A stretch of 64,000 bases of DNA. It comes from Laccaria trichodermophora. Its lineage: Eukaryota; Basidiomycota; Agaricomycetes; Agaricales; Hydnangiaceae. Below, in pieces: positions 44,982 through 56,501 of this stretch. Where the stretch lies: NCBI GenBank assembly GCA_018417955.1, contig JACTVC010000007.1:1364001-1428000 (forward strand). Reading direction: 5' to 3'. The position numbers and the translations under genes were made by a program. The stretch's first letter is position 1; each line of letters opens with the position of its first letter. The notes under the pieces are model-generated. The model did no database searches and was not told where the DNA came from. It saw nothing but the letters and a program-made list of their open reading frames with translations.

Positions 44982-46362
44982 ATGGCTAGTTGGCAAGTGC
45001 TCTTCGACGGCTCTGTCTACACTCGCGCTGCATACCACTCCGCTCGCTCTCTGTTCGACGAGGAGGCACTTGCGGATTGCGATGGTGAAGACATCGCCAA
45101 TCTATTGGCTATTGTCCATCCGCTCATGGTAAGTCGTCTTTTATCTTTTCTTTTTTCTGTTTAACTCAACGTTTGTTTTCTTAGTTGAGATACTGCCGTT
45201 CTCTTGACGATGGTGTGCAAGAAACTCAATGCGACCTTCGCGTGCGTAAATCTCTTTACAACGCGTGGGCCGTTTTGAGTACCGACCACGCCAACTCCGC
45301 TTGGGATGAGTGGATGCTCGAGGCGCCCGAAGGCAACGAGGATGATTATCTCCCAGTGAGTGTCTTTGTTTCTTCATCTGATTTTTATTTTATTTTATTT
45401 TATTTCTAGGTGGATTGTCTTACTGGGGACTTCGTCATGACTCCGTTGAGTAATGACGAACTCCTTCAAGTTCTCCCTGCGATCTGTGATGCGCCTGTCA
45501 GGGCAAACCCTTTCCCAGCTTCATCTACTCCTGTCGCTAGTCGTCATCCATCGCCCATTGACGAGGAGTCTGACCGAGAGGACTCTCCCATCTTTGTAAG
45601 TTTTCTTATTCTAAATATTTCGTTCTTTTTCTGATTTATTCTTTACTTCTTTTTAGAAACGTCGTAAAGGCGTTCTCGCGTCGCCAGGCCTCATGAAGTT
45701 TATGCCTTCGCCGCCAGACAGTCCTCCCGCTGCCGGTCACTCTCGTACTTCTGCCACTCCAGCAACTGGTTCCGCTGACGCGCCAATTCCCATTTCTTTA
45801 TCTCCTACGCCGCCGCTTGGTATCTTGCCGCCTACCGCATCTTTTCCAGCACCGCCTGCCAACGCCTCTTCGATCCTCGCAGTCCCTCGCCTCAACATTC
45901 CTAAGGTGGAGATGCACACGCGTCGCGATCGCCCTGCAAAAGCTATTGCCAAAATGAAGAACACTCTCGTGCTTGCTCCAAGCACGAAATCTAAGGCCAG
46001 CAAACGCAAACGGAGTCCCAGTGAGGAAGGAGAGGATGAGCAATCAGACAAGTCGTTCATTGCTAGTCCTCCTCCTCGTAAACGTGGACGGCCCCGTAAA
46101 AGCGGTACGTCTTCATGTTTTCTTATAATTCACGCTTCACTTTTTTTTTTTTTTAACTTCGAACTTTTTCTTATAGCGCCAGAGGTCATTAACCCTGAGC
46201 TAACTCGTGATAAGCAAAGGTTCTGTAAGTTTTTTTTTTCTTTTCCTCTTTCATTTCTAGTTGCTAACGAAAGTCTTTGTTTATTCAGTACCTCCTCATG
46301 AGCGTTTCATAGGGGCGTTCAACGTCCCCACCGACTTGGAGCATCTTTTCAACAAACCATTT
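44982..46362 (+). CDS. 5' six exons of an AT-hook protein gene; 3' end lost to repeats
   Basis: Exons 44982-45128, 45185-45355, 45410-45595, 45657-46104, 46177-46224 (48 bases) and 46289-46362 join in frame (358 codons) with canonical GT..AG introns of 54-72 bases. The protein starts MASWQVLFDGSVYTRAAYHS. It has an acidic stretch (EEALADCDGED; DEESDRED), a P/S/T-rich middle (residues about 180-260), a basic KASKRKRSPSEEGEDE segment and an AT-hook core PPRKRGRPRKS. It ends ...VPTDLEHLFNKPF at a GTGAGT donor. From 46425 the sequence is minisatellite and no next exon is found. Minor-groove AT-rich DNA binding is inferred from the AT-hook. No relative was recognised. Confidence 0.7.
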
Positions 46363-46424
46363 GTGAGTTACTTTATTGTATCTTCTTTTTATTCTACTCA
46401 AGTTCTCTTCTGGACTGAGACTAC

Positions 46425-46575
46425 AAAGTTTACTGATACAGTACAAAAGACTACAAAAGTCGGACTTAGACTACAAAGTTTACTGATAGACTACAAAGTT
46501 AGGGTTAGGATTAAAAGCATATCCACACTACAAAGTTTGTAGTGTTCATTTTTTCCTTAGAAAGGTTTGTAGTAT
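46425..46575 (+). repeat. TAGTGTTC/GACTACAAA minisatellite fragment
   Basis: Units GACTACAAAGTTTACTGATA and TTTGTAGTGTTCATTTTTTC match those of the palindromic elements. It interrupts the sixth intron of the AT-hook gene. Confidence 0.65.
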
Positions 46576-47479
46576 CTGCCTTTTGGGAGTCTGATTCAGG
46601 GTGTCATCAATGCTTTGAGATCATTATCACTTGTTACTTCTAATGCACTTATCAATGTTTTTCTGGCTCAGGAGGAAACTACTCCATCCTGGCGCAGACA
46701 TCCTTCAGCAAACAAATTGCTTTTGTAGCACAAATAAGGCACTTTTGATAGGAAAAAGTTGAATTGCTGCTTTTCATAGAAATGGACACACCTGGAGTGA
46801 GGAACATGTAGAGTGTTATAGAGCCAAGGAGGTCACCAAATAGGGAGATTATTTGTCAGCTTGTCTCCTTATATGGTAGAATGGGTCTAGTGGAGAAAAA
46901 GAATCTTACTATGCCTTACCAAATAAGGAAATTTTCCTTTTTTATCCACCTGCAGGATGTGGCACATTCAGTCCAACTTTCACCATCACAGGAGAATGCC
47001 ATGGACATAAGAGAGCAAAAGTGACTGCAAAGAAAGAAGTTATGGCTACATCTCTGACAAGATTCAGCTCTGCCATGTTCTCTCACACATGGAGGGCCTC
47101 TGCCAAAGCCAGACTGCCATCCAGCTCATTGGAGAGAAAAAGGGTGTCATTCACCCTCTGCAATATTTTCCCTTTGATTTCACAGTCCCAGAGCAGCAGC
47201 TCTAACCCATTACCACCTGTTTCCTTAAGTAAAGCCAAACCACCCACCTTTCACACCAGCAAGCCCAAGGCCTGTCTAGTCACAGGCCCTGCAGCTATTC
47301 CAAAGAAGTCTGCCATTACAATAGGAGCTACTGCTAAATAATTGTTTGGATGAAACTAAATTTGCCTGTAGGATTTTTCCATGAAGTTGGCTGAAGGCTA
47401 TCCTTTAGCACTACAAACTGACAGACCAGGTATCCACCCTCAAGTTAGAAGGAGTCCCCTCTTTTCAGCAGGCCCCAAC
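46576..47479. other. Unrecognised, weakly coding-looking DNA
   Basis: A 106-codon plus frame (47021-47341, S/K/P-rich) and other short frames are present, but no family or splice pattern is convincing. Probably transposon debris. Confidence 0.35.
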
Positions 47480-49656
47480 TAGTGTTGCCGTGGCTTTGGC
47501 TTTTAGCTGGTTCAAGCCACAGCTGAGCTGAAATTAAAGCCAAGCCAAGCCAAGCCGATTGATCTGGCTTGGCTACTGCTTGAGCCAGCTAGAGCCAGGA
47601 TTTTTAGCCTCATCAACCACACATACTAGCTTATTCGAAACAAATAAAATTGGCTTTTGTATGTACATATTATTCAACTAGCATGTAGTAGAATATACTT
47701 TAAATGAACCTAAGATCATAGAAAATAGCTAAGAATTGCCTGAGACAGTGTGACAGAGTCACACACCCCAAAACAGAAAATGTAATATATCTCTGGAATG
47801 CAGACACACGATCCTCTCGTCTCTTTGGGACCTTCAAACAACACTGAAATATGTTTTAAATGAGCCCTAGATCATAAGAAATGATGGAAATTTGACCAAC
47901 CTAGGGTACTTGCTCCCCAAAACAGAAAATGGAACATAGCTCTAGAACGCAGACATGTGAACTTCTCGTCTCTTCAGGACCTTCAAACGACACTGGAATA
48001 TGTTTTAAACGAGCCCTAGATCATAAGAAACGATGGAGATTTGACCGATTTAGGGTACTTGCTCCCAAAACAGAAAATGGGACATATCTCCAGAACTAAA
48101 CGAGCCCTAGATGATAAGAAATGATGGAAATTTGACTGACCTAGGGTACTTGCTCCCCAAAACAGTAAATGGAACATATCTCCAGAATGCGGACATGCAA
48201 ACCTCTCGTCTTTTTGGGACCTTCAAACTACACTAGAATAGGTTGTAAACGAGCCTTTAATCAAGGATGATGATGGAGAACTCACAAAGATAGAGTACAC
48301 CCTCCTGATGAATCATGAAACTTAGCATGACAGATATCTCAAAAATATGATGGCGGATGCCTCTTGTCTCTTCAGGCCCTAAAATTGACATCAAATAGCT
48401 GGTAATCAACACTCATTTGGTAGAAAATGGTACAGAACTGAGCAAGATACAAAATAACCTTATGGTGTCTATCCAGCACCTATTACATGTTTCTTAGGGC
48501 TAATATTGGGCTATTCTGGTACCCATTCTTACATTATACTATGTGGAGTTCATTTACAATTGATATGGTACACTATGGTGAAACATAAATTGGGGGAGAA
48601 GCGGAGAAGGAAAGCAAAAGAGATGTGACAGATGCTGACATGCTATATATCAGAGGCACTTCAGCATTTGTCATGTCTCTTTTGCATTGCTTGTCCTCTT
48701 CTCCTCATACCACCACCTCCCCCCAATTTATGTATAATTGTAAACTTAAGTACTGTACCATATCAATTGTAAACAAGTTTCACATAGTATAAGTTAAAAC
48801 TGGGCACCAGAATAGCCCAATATTAGCCCTAAGAAACATGTAATAGGTGCTGGATAGACCATGAGGCTATTTTGTATCTTGCTCAGTTCTGTACTGTTTT
48901 CTACCAAATACGCATTGATTACCAGCTATTTGATGTCAATTTTTGGGCCTGAAGAGATGAGAGGTATCCGCCATCATATTTTTGAGATATCTGTCATGCT
49001 AAGTTTCATGATTCATTAGGAGGGTGTACTCTATCTTTGTGAGTTCTCCATCATCATCCCTGATTAAAGGCTCATTTACAACCTAGTCTAGTGTAGTTTA
49101 AAGGTCCTGAAAAGACGAGAGGTTTGCATGTTCGCATTCTGGAGATATGTTCCATTTACTGTTTTGGGGAGCAAGTACCCTAGGTCGGTCAAATTTCCAT
49201 CATTTCTTATGATTTAGGGCTCATTTAAAACATATTCCAGTGTTGTTTGAAGGTCCCAAAGAGATGAGAGGTTTGTGTGTCCGCGTTCTGGAGATATGTC
49301 ACATTTTCTCTTTTGGGGGAAGTTGAGCTGTATCTCAGTCAGCTTTCCACCATTTTTCTTCACTGAAAGCTCGTTTACATTGTATTCTAGTCATATTTGA
49401 AGGAGCTGAAGACATGACATCCATACGTGCTCCTATTTCTATGCTATCTCACATCTTTCCCTATTTTTTTGCGAATTTTTATTTATTTTCATAATCATTT
49501 GGTTTCTATTATAGTTCTATGCTTGAAATATACATTACACTGTGTATCTATCAGGTAGACAGCATCTAATTTACCCAGATTTATAGTCACATCACCTTGA
49601 GAATTATGTCCCAGCTTGAGCCAGCTTTGGGTCAGCTAAAAGCCAGAATATCATTA
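47480..49656. mobile_element. 2.2-kb palindromic element
   Basis: Arms are inverted around about 48663; landmarks are GCACCTATTACATGTTTCTTAG (48476) and its complement (48830). Inside the left arm are four tandem ~120-bp units (CCTCTCGTCTCTT...ATGATGGAAATTTGACC, 47770-48290); the right arm keeps two. The ends TAGTGTTGCCGTGGCTTTGG and, inverted right, TAATGATATTCTGGCTTTTA are similar, followed by TTTTAGCTG and AGCCAAGCC/GAGCCAGC motifs. No target repeat was found, so ends are approximate. No protein is encoded. Confidence 0.65.
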
Positions 49657-50600
49657 TCTGTGGCATCAACACCAACAACAGCTGCTGGATTATTAAAAAC
49701 TGCATCACTAGTCTCTTTGCATTTTTGAGTGCATTCATCACATATAATTCCATCTTCTCTGAAAAGTGAAAATGCCTGAGTAGTAACTTCTTTGATGTTT
49801 AAACCATTATCAAATTCAGCATCAATTCCAGATTCCTCAGCAATTGTATGAACAGATTGTTGAACAAATGCTTGCCAGGCATGAGCATGAATAATTGAAA
49901 GTTTTTGGTTCCATGTGTATTATTCCAGTACTCTGCAGATGCAGATGCTGAAGCATGAAAGTTATACATAGCTATTATGACTGCTGTTGCAAATAGATGA
50001 TCTGCCCAGATTAATTGGCCAATTTTCAAATATTTGACTCAGTTGATATAGACTCATTTTAAAGTATTTTGAATAGTTGATGTATCTTCAAATCTTTCAT
50101 GATCAGCTGTATACAATGTTTTACAGCTTTGACACTTTCCAGTGAGCACAGGTACATGTTGATATACTGTCTGCCCTTTGATCAAAGTTACCAATGGTAT
50201 GTCACAAGCCTTGGTGGATTGATGCAATGATCTTGGACTACAGTCTAGGGTTTGACATGCAAATGAAGGTGGAAAAATGACATAAGCTGCTTCATTTTTG
50301 CTATTTGACAGAGGGAGTAATTTTCCTTTATAATTTCTCTTCTCATCAAATGTTGACAGTTTTAAACACCCAGCTAGCTTGTCAAGCTTTCCAGCAATAA
50401 GTACAACTTATGCCTTTGATCTGGCTCTCACACAAGTTCTTCTTCACAGAATAAAGTTTCAGTTCTCTTATTTCCAAGCTTGTCTACTAGTGCATTGCTC
50501 AGTGCAGTTATCCATCCTGTAACTTGGACTTTGTATTCATCACCATATATCCACTGTGGTTGACAAAAATGAAGATTTCACAGATCTGGATTTTCAAATA
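49657..50600 (-). pseudogene. KDZ-associated CxC5/CxC6 cysteine-cluster protein, broken
   Basis: The minus strand encodes FACQTLDCSPRSLHQSTK, PLVTLIKGQTVYQHVPVLTG, KCQSCKTLYTADHERF, two TGA codons, [39 protein letters not shown], a one-base frameshift, [18 protein letters not shown] and NIKEVTTQAFSLFREDGIIC with DECTQKC. CxxC...CxxC with TLYxADHE and the YLKxGQxxWxDxxF...MYxFHASAxAxxEYWNN run are typical of this KDZ companion protein. It stops at GVDA where the palindrome at 47480-49656 begins. The upstream part to 50600 is less certain. Confidence 0.7.
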
Positions 50601-50961
50601 GGGTGTATGAAACTGCAAGAACAGTAGCCAAAGAAACATTGGACCCAAATATTGATTGTATGGCATCACTAAAAGTGCTGAATGGGTCATTTAGGAAAGG
50701 ACACTGCACTAGAGGGGTAGCATATGTAGGTGAAACTAGACAAGACCAGATAAAGAACCAGGCAAGAATCCATTGCTGGCATACAAGAGATGTAGCCATT
50801 GCAACAAACATCAAAGTGGATCTGAAGAAAAAAGTAAAACTACTGTACAAATCAGCTCATTCATGTCCATGCATATTCTGAAATGAAAAAAAAAGGAAAA
50901 AAGTCACAAGTCCTACTTACTCAGAAGCTTCCTCATCCAAATTTCTTTAGATCAGGAAAGC

Positions 50962-51336
50962 TCAGCACTCAACTTCCCACAAATCCTCAGTAGGAAGGCA
51001 ATCCTCCTCCTCATTAAGCCAGTCTTGCATATCTGGGTATTCCTCAGCTTGTAGAAATGTGGGCTTCCACATTTGGTAGAACTGAATCTTAGCGATGAAG
51101 ATATGAATGAAGTCGACAATGTCAGGAACCCAGACAGCTCCATCATCAAACTGTGACTTCCACTCAGCATCCTTGTTCAAGACCATGACTTTTGGAGTAG
51201 CATTTATAATAGCCTTAAATTTCTGATAGGCAGACTGTAACCCAGGCTTATCCAGAGAGGCAAGATCTCTATCAATACCAAAATAATCCAAGAGAAGAGC
51301 TTTGTTGGCATTAGAGAGCCTTGAAGGACCAGTCAC
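50962..51336 (-). CDS. Hypothetical protein related to the 2560-3201 ORF
   Basis: A 124-codon frame: LSNANKALLLDYFGIDRDLA, LQSAYQKFKAIINATPKVMV, VWVPDIVDFIHIFIAKIQFY and YPDMQDWLNEEEDCLPTEDL then WEVEC. The family is common next to TET/JBP and KDZ genes in mushrooms (recollection). Acidic end, no catalytic motif. It may be one exon of a longer gene, since both ends adjoin unresolved sequence. Confidence 0.5.
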   Translation of the reverse strand: MTGPSRLSNANKALLLDYFGIDRDLASLDKPGLQSAYQKFKAIINATPKVMVLNKDAEWKSQFDDGAVWVPDIVDFIHIFIAKIQFYQMWKPTFLQAEEYPDMQDWLNEEEDCLPTEDLWEVEC

Positions 51337-51339
51337 CTC

Positions 51340-53205
51340 AGATGTACTAACAGATGATGCTCAAGAGTGTCCACAAGAATCAGAAGGAACTGATGAGGAG
51401 CAAGGGACAGATCCTGAACAAGAACCTAAAGAGATGGAGTGCTGATGAAAGGATGGTGGAATTGCAGAAGCCACCATTTTTTCATGACTGTTTTCCTACA
51501 TATAAATTTGAAAAAATTCAAACCAAAAATAGCCAATGAAAACCTACCAGAAGAATATGTGTAACCTTACCAATGTCATCTTCCTCCCAAATAGCTTCCT
51601 TGTCATCCTCAACTATGATGTTATAATGGCCCATCATAGACCACTGCTTCTTATCCAAAATATAAACATGATAATTGTGATCTATGAGAAAGCTTATTAT
51701 ATTTTGTATTTGCAAATTTAATGAAACACTTACTGTGAACAGAGGAATAGCTCTTGGTGACCTTCTTCAAGTGGGCCCAATGTCTCAAAGCATGGGGACT
51801 TCACATTCAGATGTGAGGTGGGGTTCTAAATAACAACATCAGAAGGAGGGTGTTGAACAATGGTGATCTCAATGTGACCATTAGAAAGAGGTCTGACCTC
51901 TTGGTACTTGAGACAGAGCCTAATATGCACCACAAACAAAGGTACCTCCATAATTATCAACAGTAGCAAATTAAGGAAATACATTTGATATGAATGCATT
52001 ATTGTTACAAAATTTCGAATGTGTGAAACAAATTGTATCAAGAACATATTTTTCATCCACATTATAAAAAAGAAAAGCAACCATTTCTAAAATAAGGGTT
52101 TTGGATTTGGGAGTTGTCCTGATGTTTGTTATTACTCTGCTTTTGTGATCAATAATGGAAGCAATCCATTTTCAGGAACTGATTTGACAACAAAAGAAAA
52201 TTAATATTTCCCATATGTTTCGGATACAGATTGTTACTAAGTTAGACAAAAGGTGATGATAGATTCATTGTACAAAGATAATAAGAAAAGAATTATTTAT
52301 CTAGGTCATATTTACCAGTATATTTTAAAAAAGTCCTCTGTTTACAATGAGTGGCCTGCAAGTGGGCCCAATGAGTGGGCAGTCAGTTCAACTTGCATTT
52401 GGTGACTGTTCATACTCTAAATACAGTGGAACAAAGAAAGATAAGTGTACTGCTGACGTCCAAAATGTAAATATTCATTGCCTCAAGAAATTTGCTTGTG
52501 AGTACCCATCTCATTGTCTCCCTGCCTCTATCCTCTGGCTCCCCACTCCGCACAGGAACAACACCCAAACTCATCTCCACATCCACCCTCATCTTACCCC
52601 ATTCCTTGCCATACCTCATCAACATTTTCATTATCATCACAAAATAGATCATCCCCAGTACCAACAGCCCCGTGATAACCACCTGTGGACCCAAAGCCAC
52701 TGTTGCTGGTGCATGGGAGGAAGGATTGTGCCCTGATCCCTTGAACCAGATGAATGAGAGTATGGATCCAAGGAAGAGGATCATTGACCTGTGAGGAAGG
52801 AAAAAAAAGAAGGAAGCATGAGGCTGAGCAAGGAAACTAAAGGTAAAGAATACCAAGACATCGATACTGCAGGCATTGCCAGTAAGACCCAAATATTCCA
52901 CCATGTAGTGGTACTTGCCCACCTTACTTCCAACCAGGCTGATTTAATTAAAACTTTTTTTCCCCTTTATTCTGTGACATAAACATGCACCTCATCCCAC
53001 CTCAATGATTCAAACATGCTCCTCATAGTTCCAAACTTTACCATATATATAGTCCCATACAAAAGACTCATCAAAGCACATACTAATGAAAGCAGTGCAA
53101 TGTTTTTCATAACCAGTTCGTCGGCCACTTGGCATATTTCCAATAACACTAAAATAGTTCTACGATATATTTTGAGTTCTGCTGTATTTACAGACAAAAA
53201 AGTTA
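51340..53205. other. Unresolved gene debris
   Basis: Short minus-strand frames (51518-51715 with YHVYILDKKQWSMMGHYNII; 51740-52080) could be upstream exons of the 50962-51336 ORF. Overlapping frames on both strands at 52347-52922 cannot both be real and match nothing I know. Confidence 0.35.
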
Positions 53206-53213
53206 ATGCATGG

Positions 53214-53808
53214 TAGGGTTCACAGGTCCAGTCTACAGGACCGAAAATATACATAGGACTGAACTGGACTGAACCACGGTCTGGTCTTTTCCAGTTGCCA
53301 GTTGCCCACATTTTTGGTCAGTCCAGTTGCCAGTTGCCATGATTTTGTAAATATTTAAAAACCAAAAATAACTGGTTTAGACTGGTTGCAACTGGTCTTT
53401 TATCACATCACATGTTAGACCTTACTCACACACAACTTTACTCAATTTTTGGTCCCTCAAACATCAAAAACAGTCAAGAATTGGTTGAGATATGGCCAAA
53501 AACATTTTTATATGCAAGTTGAATGTATATCCTTTCTGTTTTTGCCATAACTCAGTCAAATCTTCACAGAATTACTTAAATTCTTAATCAGTCTACAGAG
53601 AATTAGAATATCAATCTACAATGTGAGGTGATATTTAATTTCTGTGGTACAATAAGTTTTTTAACAAAAGACCAGTTGCAACTGGTCTGGACCAGTTTTT
53701 TTTTTGCATTTTGGACCAATTATGACTGGTCTAAAAGGGTCTGGTTGTGGTTGCCAGTTGTGTCATTTTGAGGTAAAAAACTGGACTTAACTGGACCTGC
53801 GAACACTA
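53214..53808. mobile_element. 595-bp hAT-type MITE
   Basis: The left end TAGGGTTCACAGGTCCAGT and inverted right end TAGTGTTCGCAGGTCCAGT are matching TIRs. AACTGG/CTGGACTGG repeats fill the interior. The flanking octamers ATGCATGG (53206-53213) and ACGCACAG (53809-53816) agree at five of eight positions and differ only by transitions. TAGTGTTCGC is a classical hAT start. Confidence 0.75.
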
Positions 53809-53816
53809 ACGCACAG

Positions 53817-54643
53817 AATCAAAAAAGCAGATATGCTGCTCAGAATCTTCCATTGCCTTAACAACAAATCGAAATACAAACCTGACATGGTAGTCCTCAA
53901 AGAATACATCCTAGGCAATGTCAGCAGCAATAAATTGTGATATATCTGCTTGGGTAACAGTCATGCCGCTTCGCAGAATGACTTGGCAGGAATACCATCA
54001 TGGTCAGAGAGGCCATTTGACAATGAATTGAAGGAAGGGTTGGAGATGTTCATTGAACCTGAGATTGGGCTGGCATCTGTCTCTGGGTTGACATCTCCAG
54101 TATCAGGGTAAAACCGAGCCCAACTGGTCTGTATCTGCACAAGCCATCTGAATGCATTCCTATACACAAACCTCTCTTCTGGAATGGGTGAAGATGCATG
54201 TGATATATCAGTGTGAGCGTGAATAGCTTAGCTTGTAATCTCACCTCCATCCATCTGCATGACCACCTCTACTTCTTCCATTTCTGCAACTGAGCCCTCT
54301 CTTTTGGTTGTCACAGATATGTGTTCTCTTTTGGTTGTTGCTAATACATGTTCTCCTCCCATTATCGTGGATATGTGTTTTCCTTCCATTGTTGCAGATT
54401 TGTGTTCTCTTTCAGTTGTCGCAGATATGCATTTGAAGTCCATTATAGCCGCTTTATGGGAGGAAGTGTGAGTGTGACACAATCACACTGCCAATGTTGC
54501 ATGTGGCAGCATAGTTGGTTCTATCAGGCTCTCTGGTGCGTCCCTGCTCTTTGTCCTTCTTGTGCTCCATCTCTCTTTTGCATTCAGCTGCCGATTCTCA
54601 ACGGTTTGACACCGGCCACTAGGGTTAGGAACAACCGTTTGCT
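53817..54643. other. No clear gene; short repeat-coding frame; possible gypsy 5' region
   Basis: 54228-54482 (-) encodes tandem 11-residue-like units (HISTTMxGE, HISVTTKRE). 54480-54643 may be the LTR/leader of the gypsy element whose gag starts at 61168, because the two later insertions separate them by only about 180 bp of original sequence. No primer-binding site could be confirmed. Confidence 0.35.
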
Positions 54644-54651
54644 GTCACAGC

Positions 54652-56423
54652 GAGGTCTTTACCATCCCCCATGAGTTCCGGCGGAATCCGGCGGATTCCA
54701 AGCGGAATGTCGGAATTCCATGGAATTCCGACGGAAACTAGTTGGCTGGAGCCTCAGCCATTCTGGTTTCCAATTCCATGGAAATTCCAATGGAATCCGA
54801 CAGAATCCGGTGGAAATGGTCGGAATCCGGGAGCCTCCCGGAACAGTTTCCATTGGAATCCATTGGAATTCCAACCAGATTCCATGGAATTCCAATGGAA
54901 AGTATATTCCAGTCAAATTCCAACAGATTCCGAGAGATTCCAATGGATTCCAATATTTGTTGTTGTTATTATAATATATAAAAAAATAAGTGGATGCATA
55001 AGAATTGAACTCTAGCCTCGGCGAAGGTCACATGAAGTCCAAGCAGCAATATTTCCACTACACCATACAGCTGTTAGAATTCCACAAACATTTATTCTAT
55101 ACAACCCACCCTCACAGCCACCTTCCTAAACGAGTCGCGGCGTTTGCCGGCGTCACCATCAGCATTTCCGTTTTGCTGTCAACCACAACCACAACCATAA
55201 CCACAACCACCACCACCGTCACCACCACCAGCGCGGTCACCTCGAATCACGCCCACGCCAGCGGACAACAACGACGACGACGACGATGGACGACAACACG
55301 ACGACACGACGACAACGACGGACGACGACACGTCAGCGACGACGAGGCCGGCCACACGACGACGGACGACAACACGACGAGGACGACGACACGTCAACGC
55401 ACGACGAGGACGGACGACACGTCAACGCACGACGACGACGGACGACGACGACACGTCACGTCAACACACGACGACCACACACGACACGTCAGCGACGACA
55501 AGGACGGACACGTCAATGGACGAGGACGACACGACACGTCGACGGACGACACATCAGCGACGACGAGACGGCCGCACGTCAACGGACGACGACGAGCCCC
55601 CTTCCTTTTCCCTCCCCCCTTCCTGTTCCCTCCCCTTTCCTATTCCCTCCCCTTTCCTATTCCCTCCCCTTTCCTATTCCCTCCCCCTTCCTTTGTCCTC
55701 CCCCTTCCCTGTCCCTCCCCTCCCTCTTCCCTCTCCCTTCCCTTTTCCCTCCCCCTTCCCTTTTCCCTCCCCCTTCCCTTTTCCATCCCCCTTCCCTTTT
55801 CCCTTCCCCTTCCCTTGTCAATCCCCTATTTCTTGTGCCCCCCCCCCTTCCTTTTCCCTTTTCCCTTCCCCCCTTCCTTTTCCCTTTTCCCTTCCCCTCT
55901 TCCTTCCCCCTTTTCCCTCCCCCCCCCCCTTCCTTTTCCCTTTTCCCTTCCCCCTTCCCTCCTCATTTCCTGCCCCTTCCTTGCCCATCCCCTCCCTCTC
56001 TAATATACACTGTATGTAGTTAAATATATTTTGTATTATAATTGAAATACATGATTATTTGATCTAAATCACTTGTGAATTTGTAAATTTTATAAGGAGG
56101 TTTGAATTTCTGACTTCAATAAATACAGCTCAAGTCACCTGACCTCTACCTCAGTTCTGATCAGCACTAATCAGTCTTCTGGAATTCCATTCAGATTCTG
56201 GCGGATTCCATTGGAATTCCATTCAGAATCTGGCAGAATCCATTGGAATTCCGTTCAGATTTTGGCAGAATCCATTGGAATTCCATTCAGAATCCGGCGG
56301 AATCCGGTGGAATCCACTGGAATTTGAAATTCCTACCATTCCGGCGGACTCCGGATGGAATTCCAACATTCTATGGGAGTCCGCCGGAGTCCGCCGGAAC
56401 TCATGGGGGAAGGTAAAGTACAG
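54652..56423 (-). mobile_element. 1.8-kb hAT-like MITE, copy 2, target duplication GTCACAGC
   Basis: Same family and ends as 25337-26948 (GAGGTCTTTACC at the left; inverted right CTGTACTTTACC). A perfect 8-bp repeat GTCACAGC lies at 54644-54651 and 56424-56431. It is 160 bp longer than copy 1, mainly from expansion of ACGACGACG units (about 55260-55600). The polypyrimidine strand spans 55590-56000. Confidence 0.93.
54980..55068 (-). promoter_or_regulatory. tRNA-like Pol III module in MITE copy 2
   Basis: Minus-strand A-box TGGTGTAGTGG (55065-55055), B-box GTTCAATTC (55010-55002) and a T run (54986-54980). It has the same position as in copy 1. Confidence 0.62.
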
Positions 56424-56501
56424 GTCACAGCAGCCATTACCTCCACCAACTTCCCCAAGTGTTTCCGTTCTGCTCTCATCCCTGCTCAGCTCTCCTCCAT
56501 C

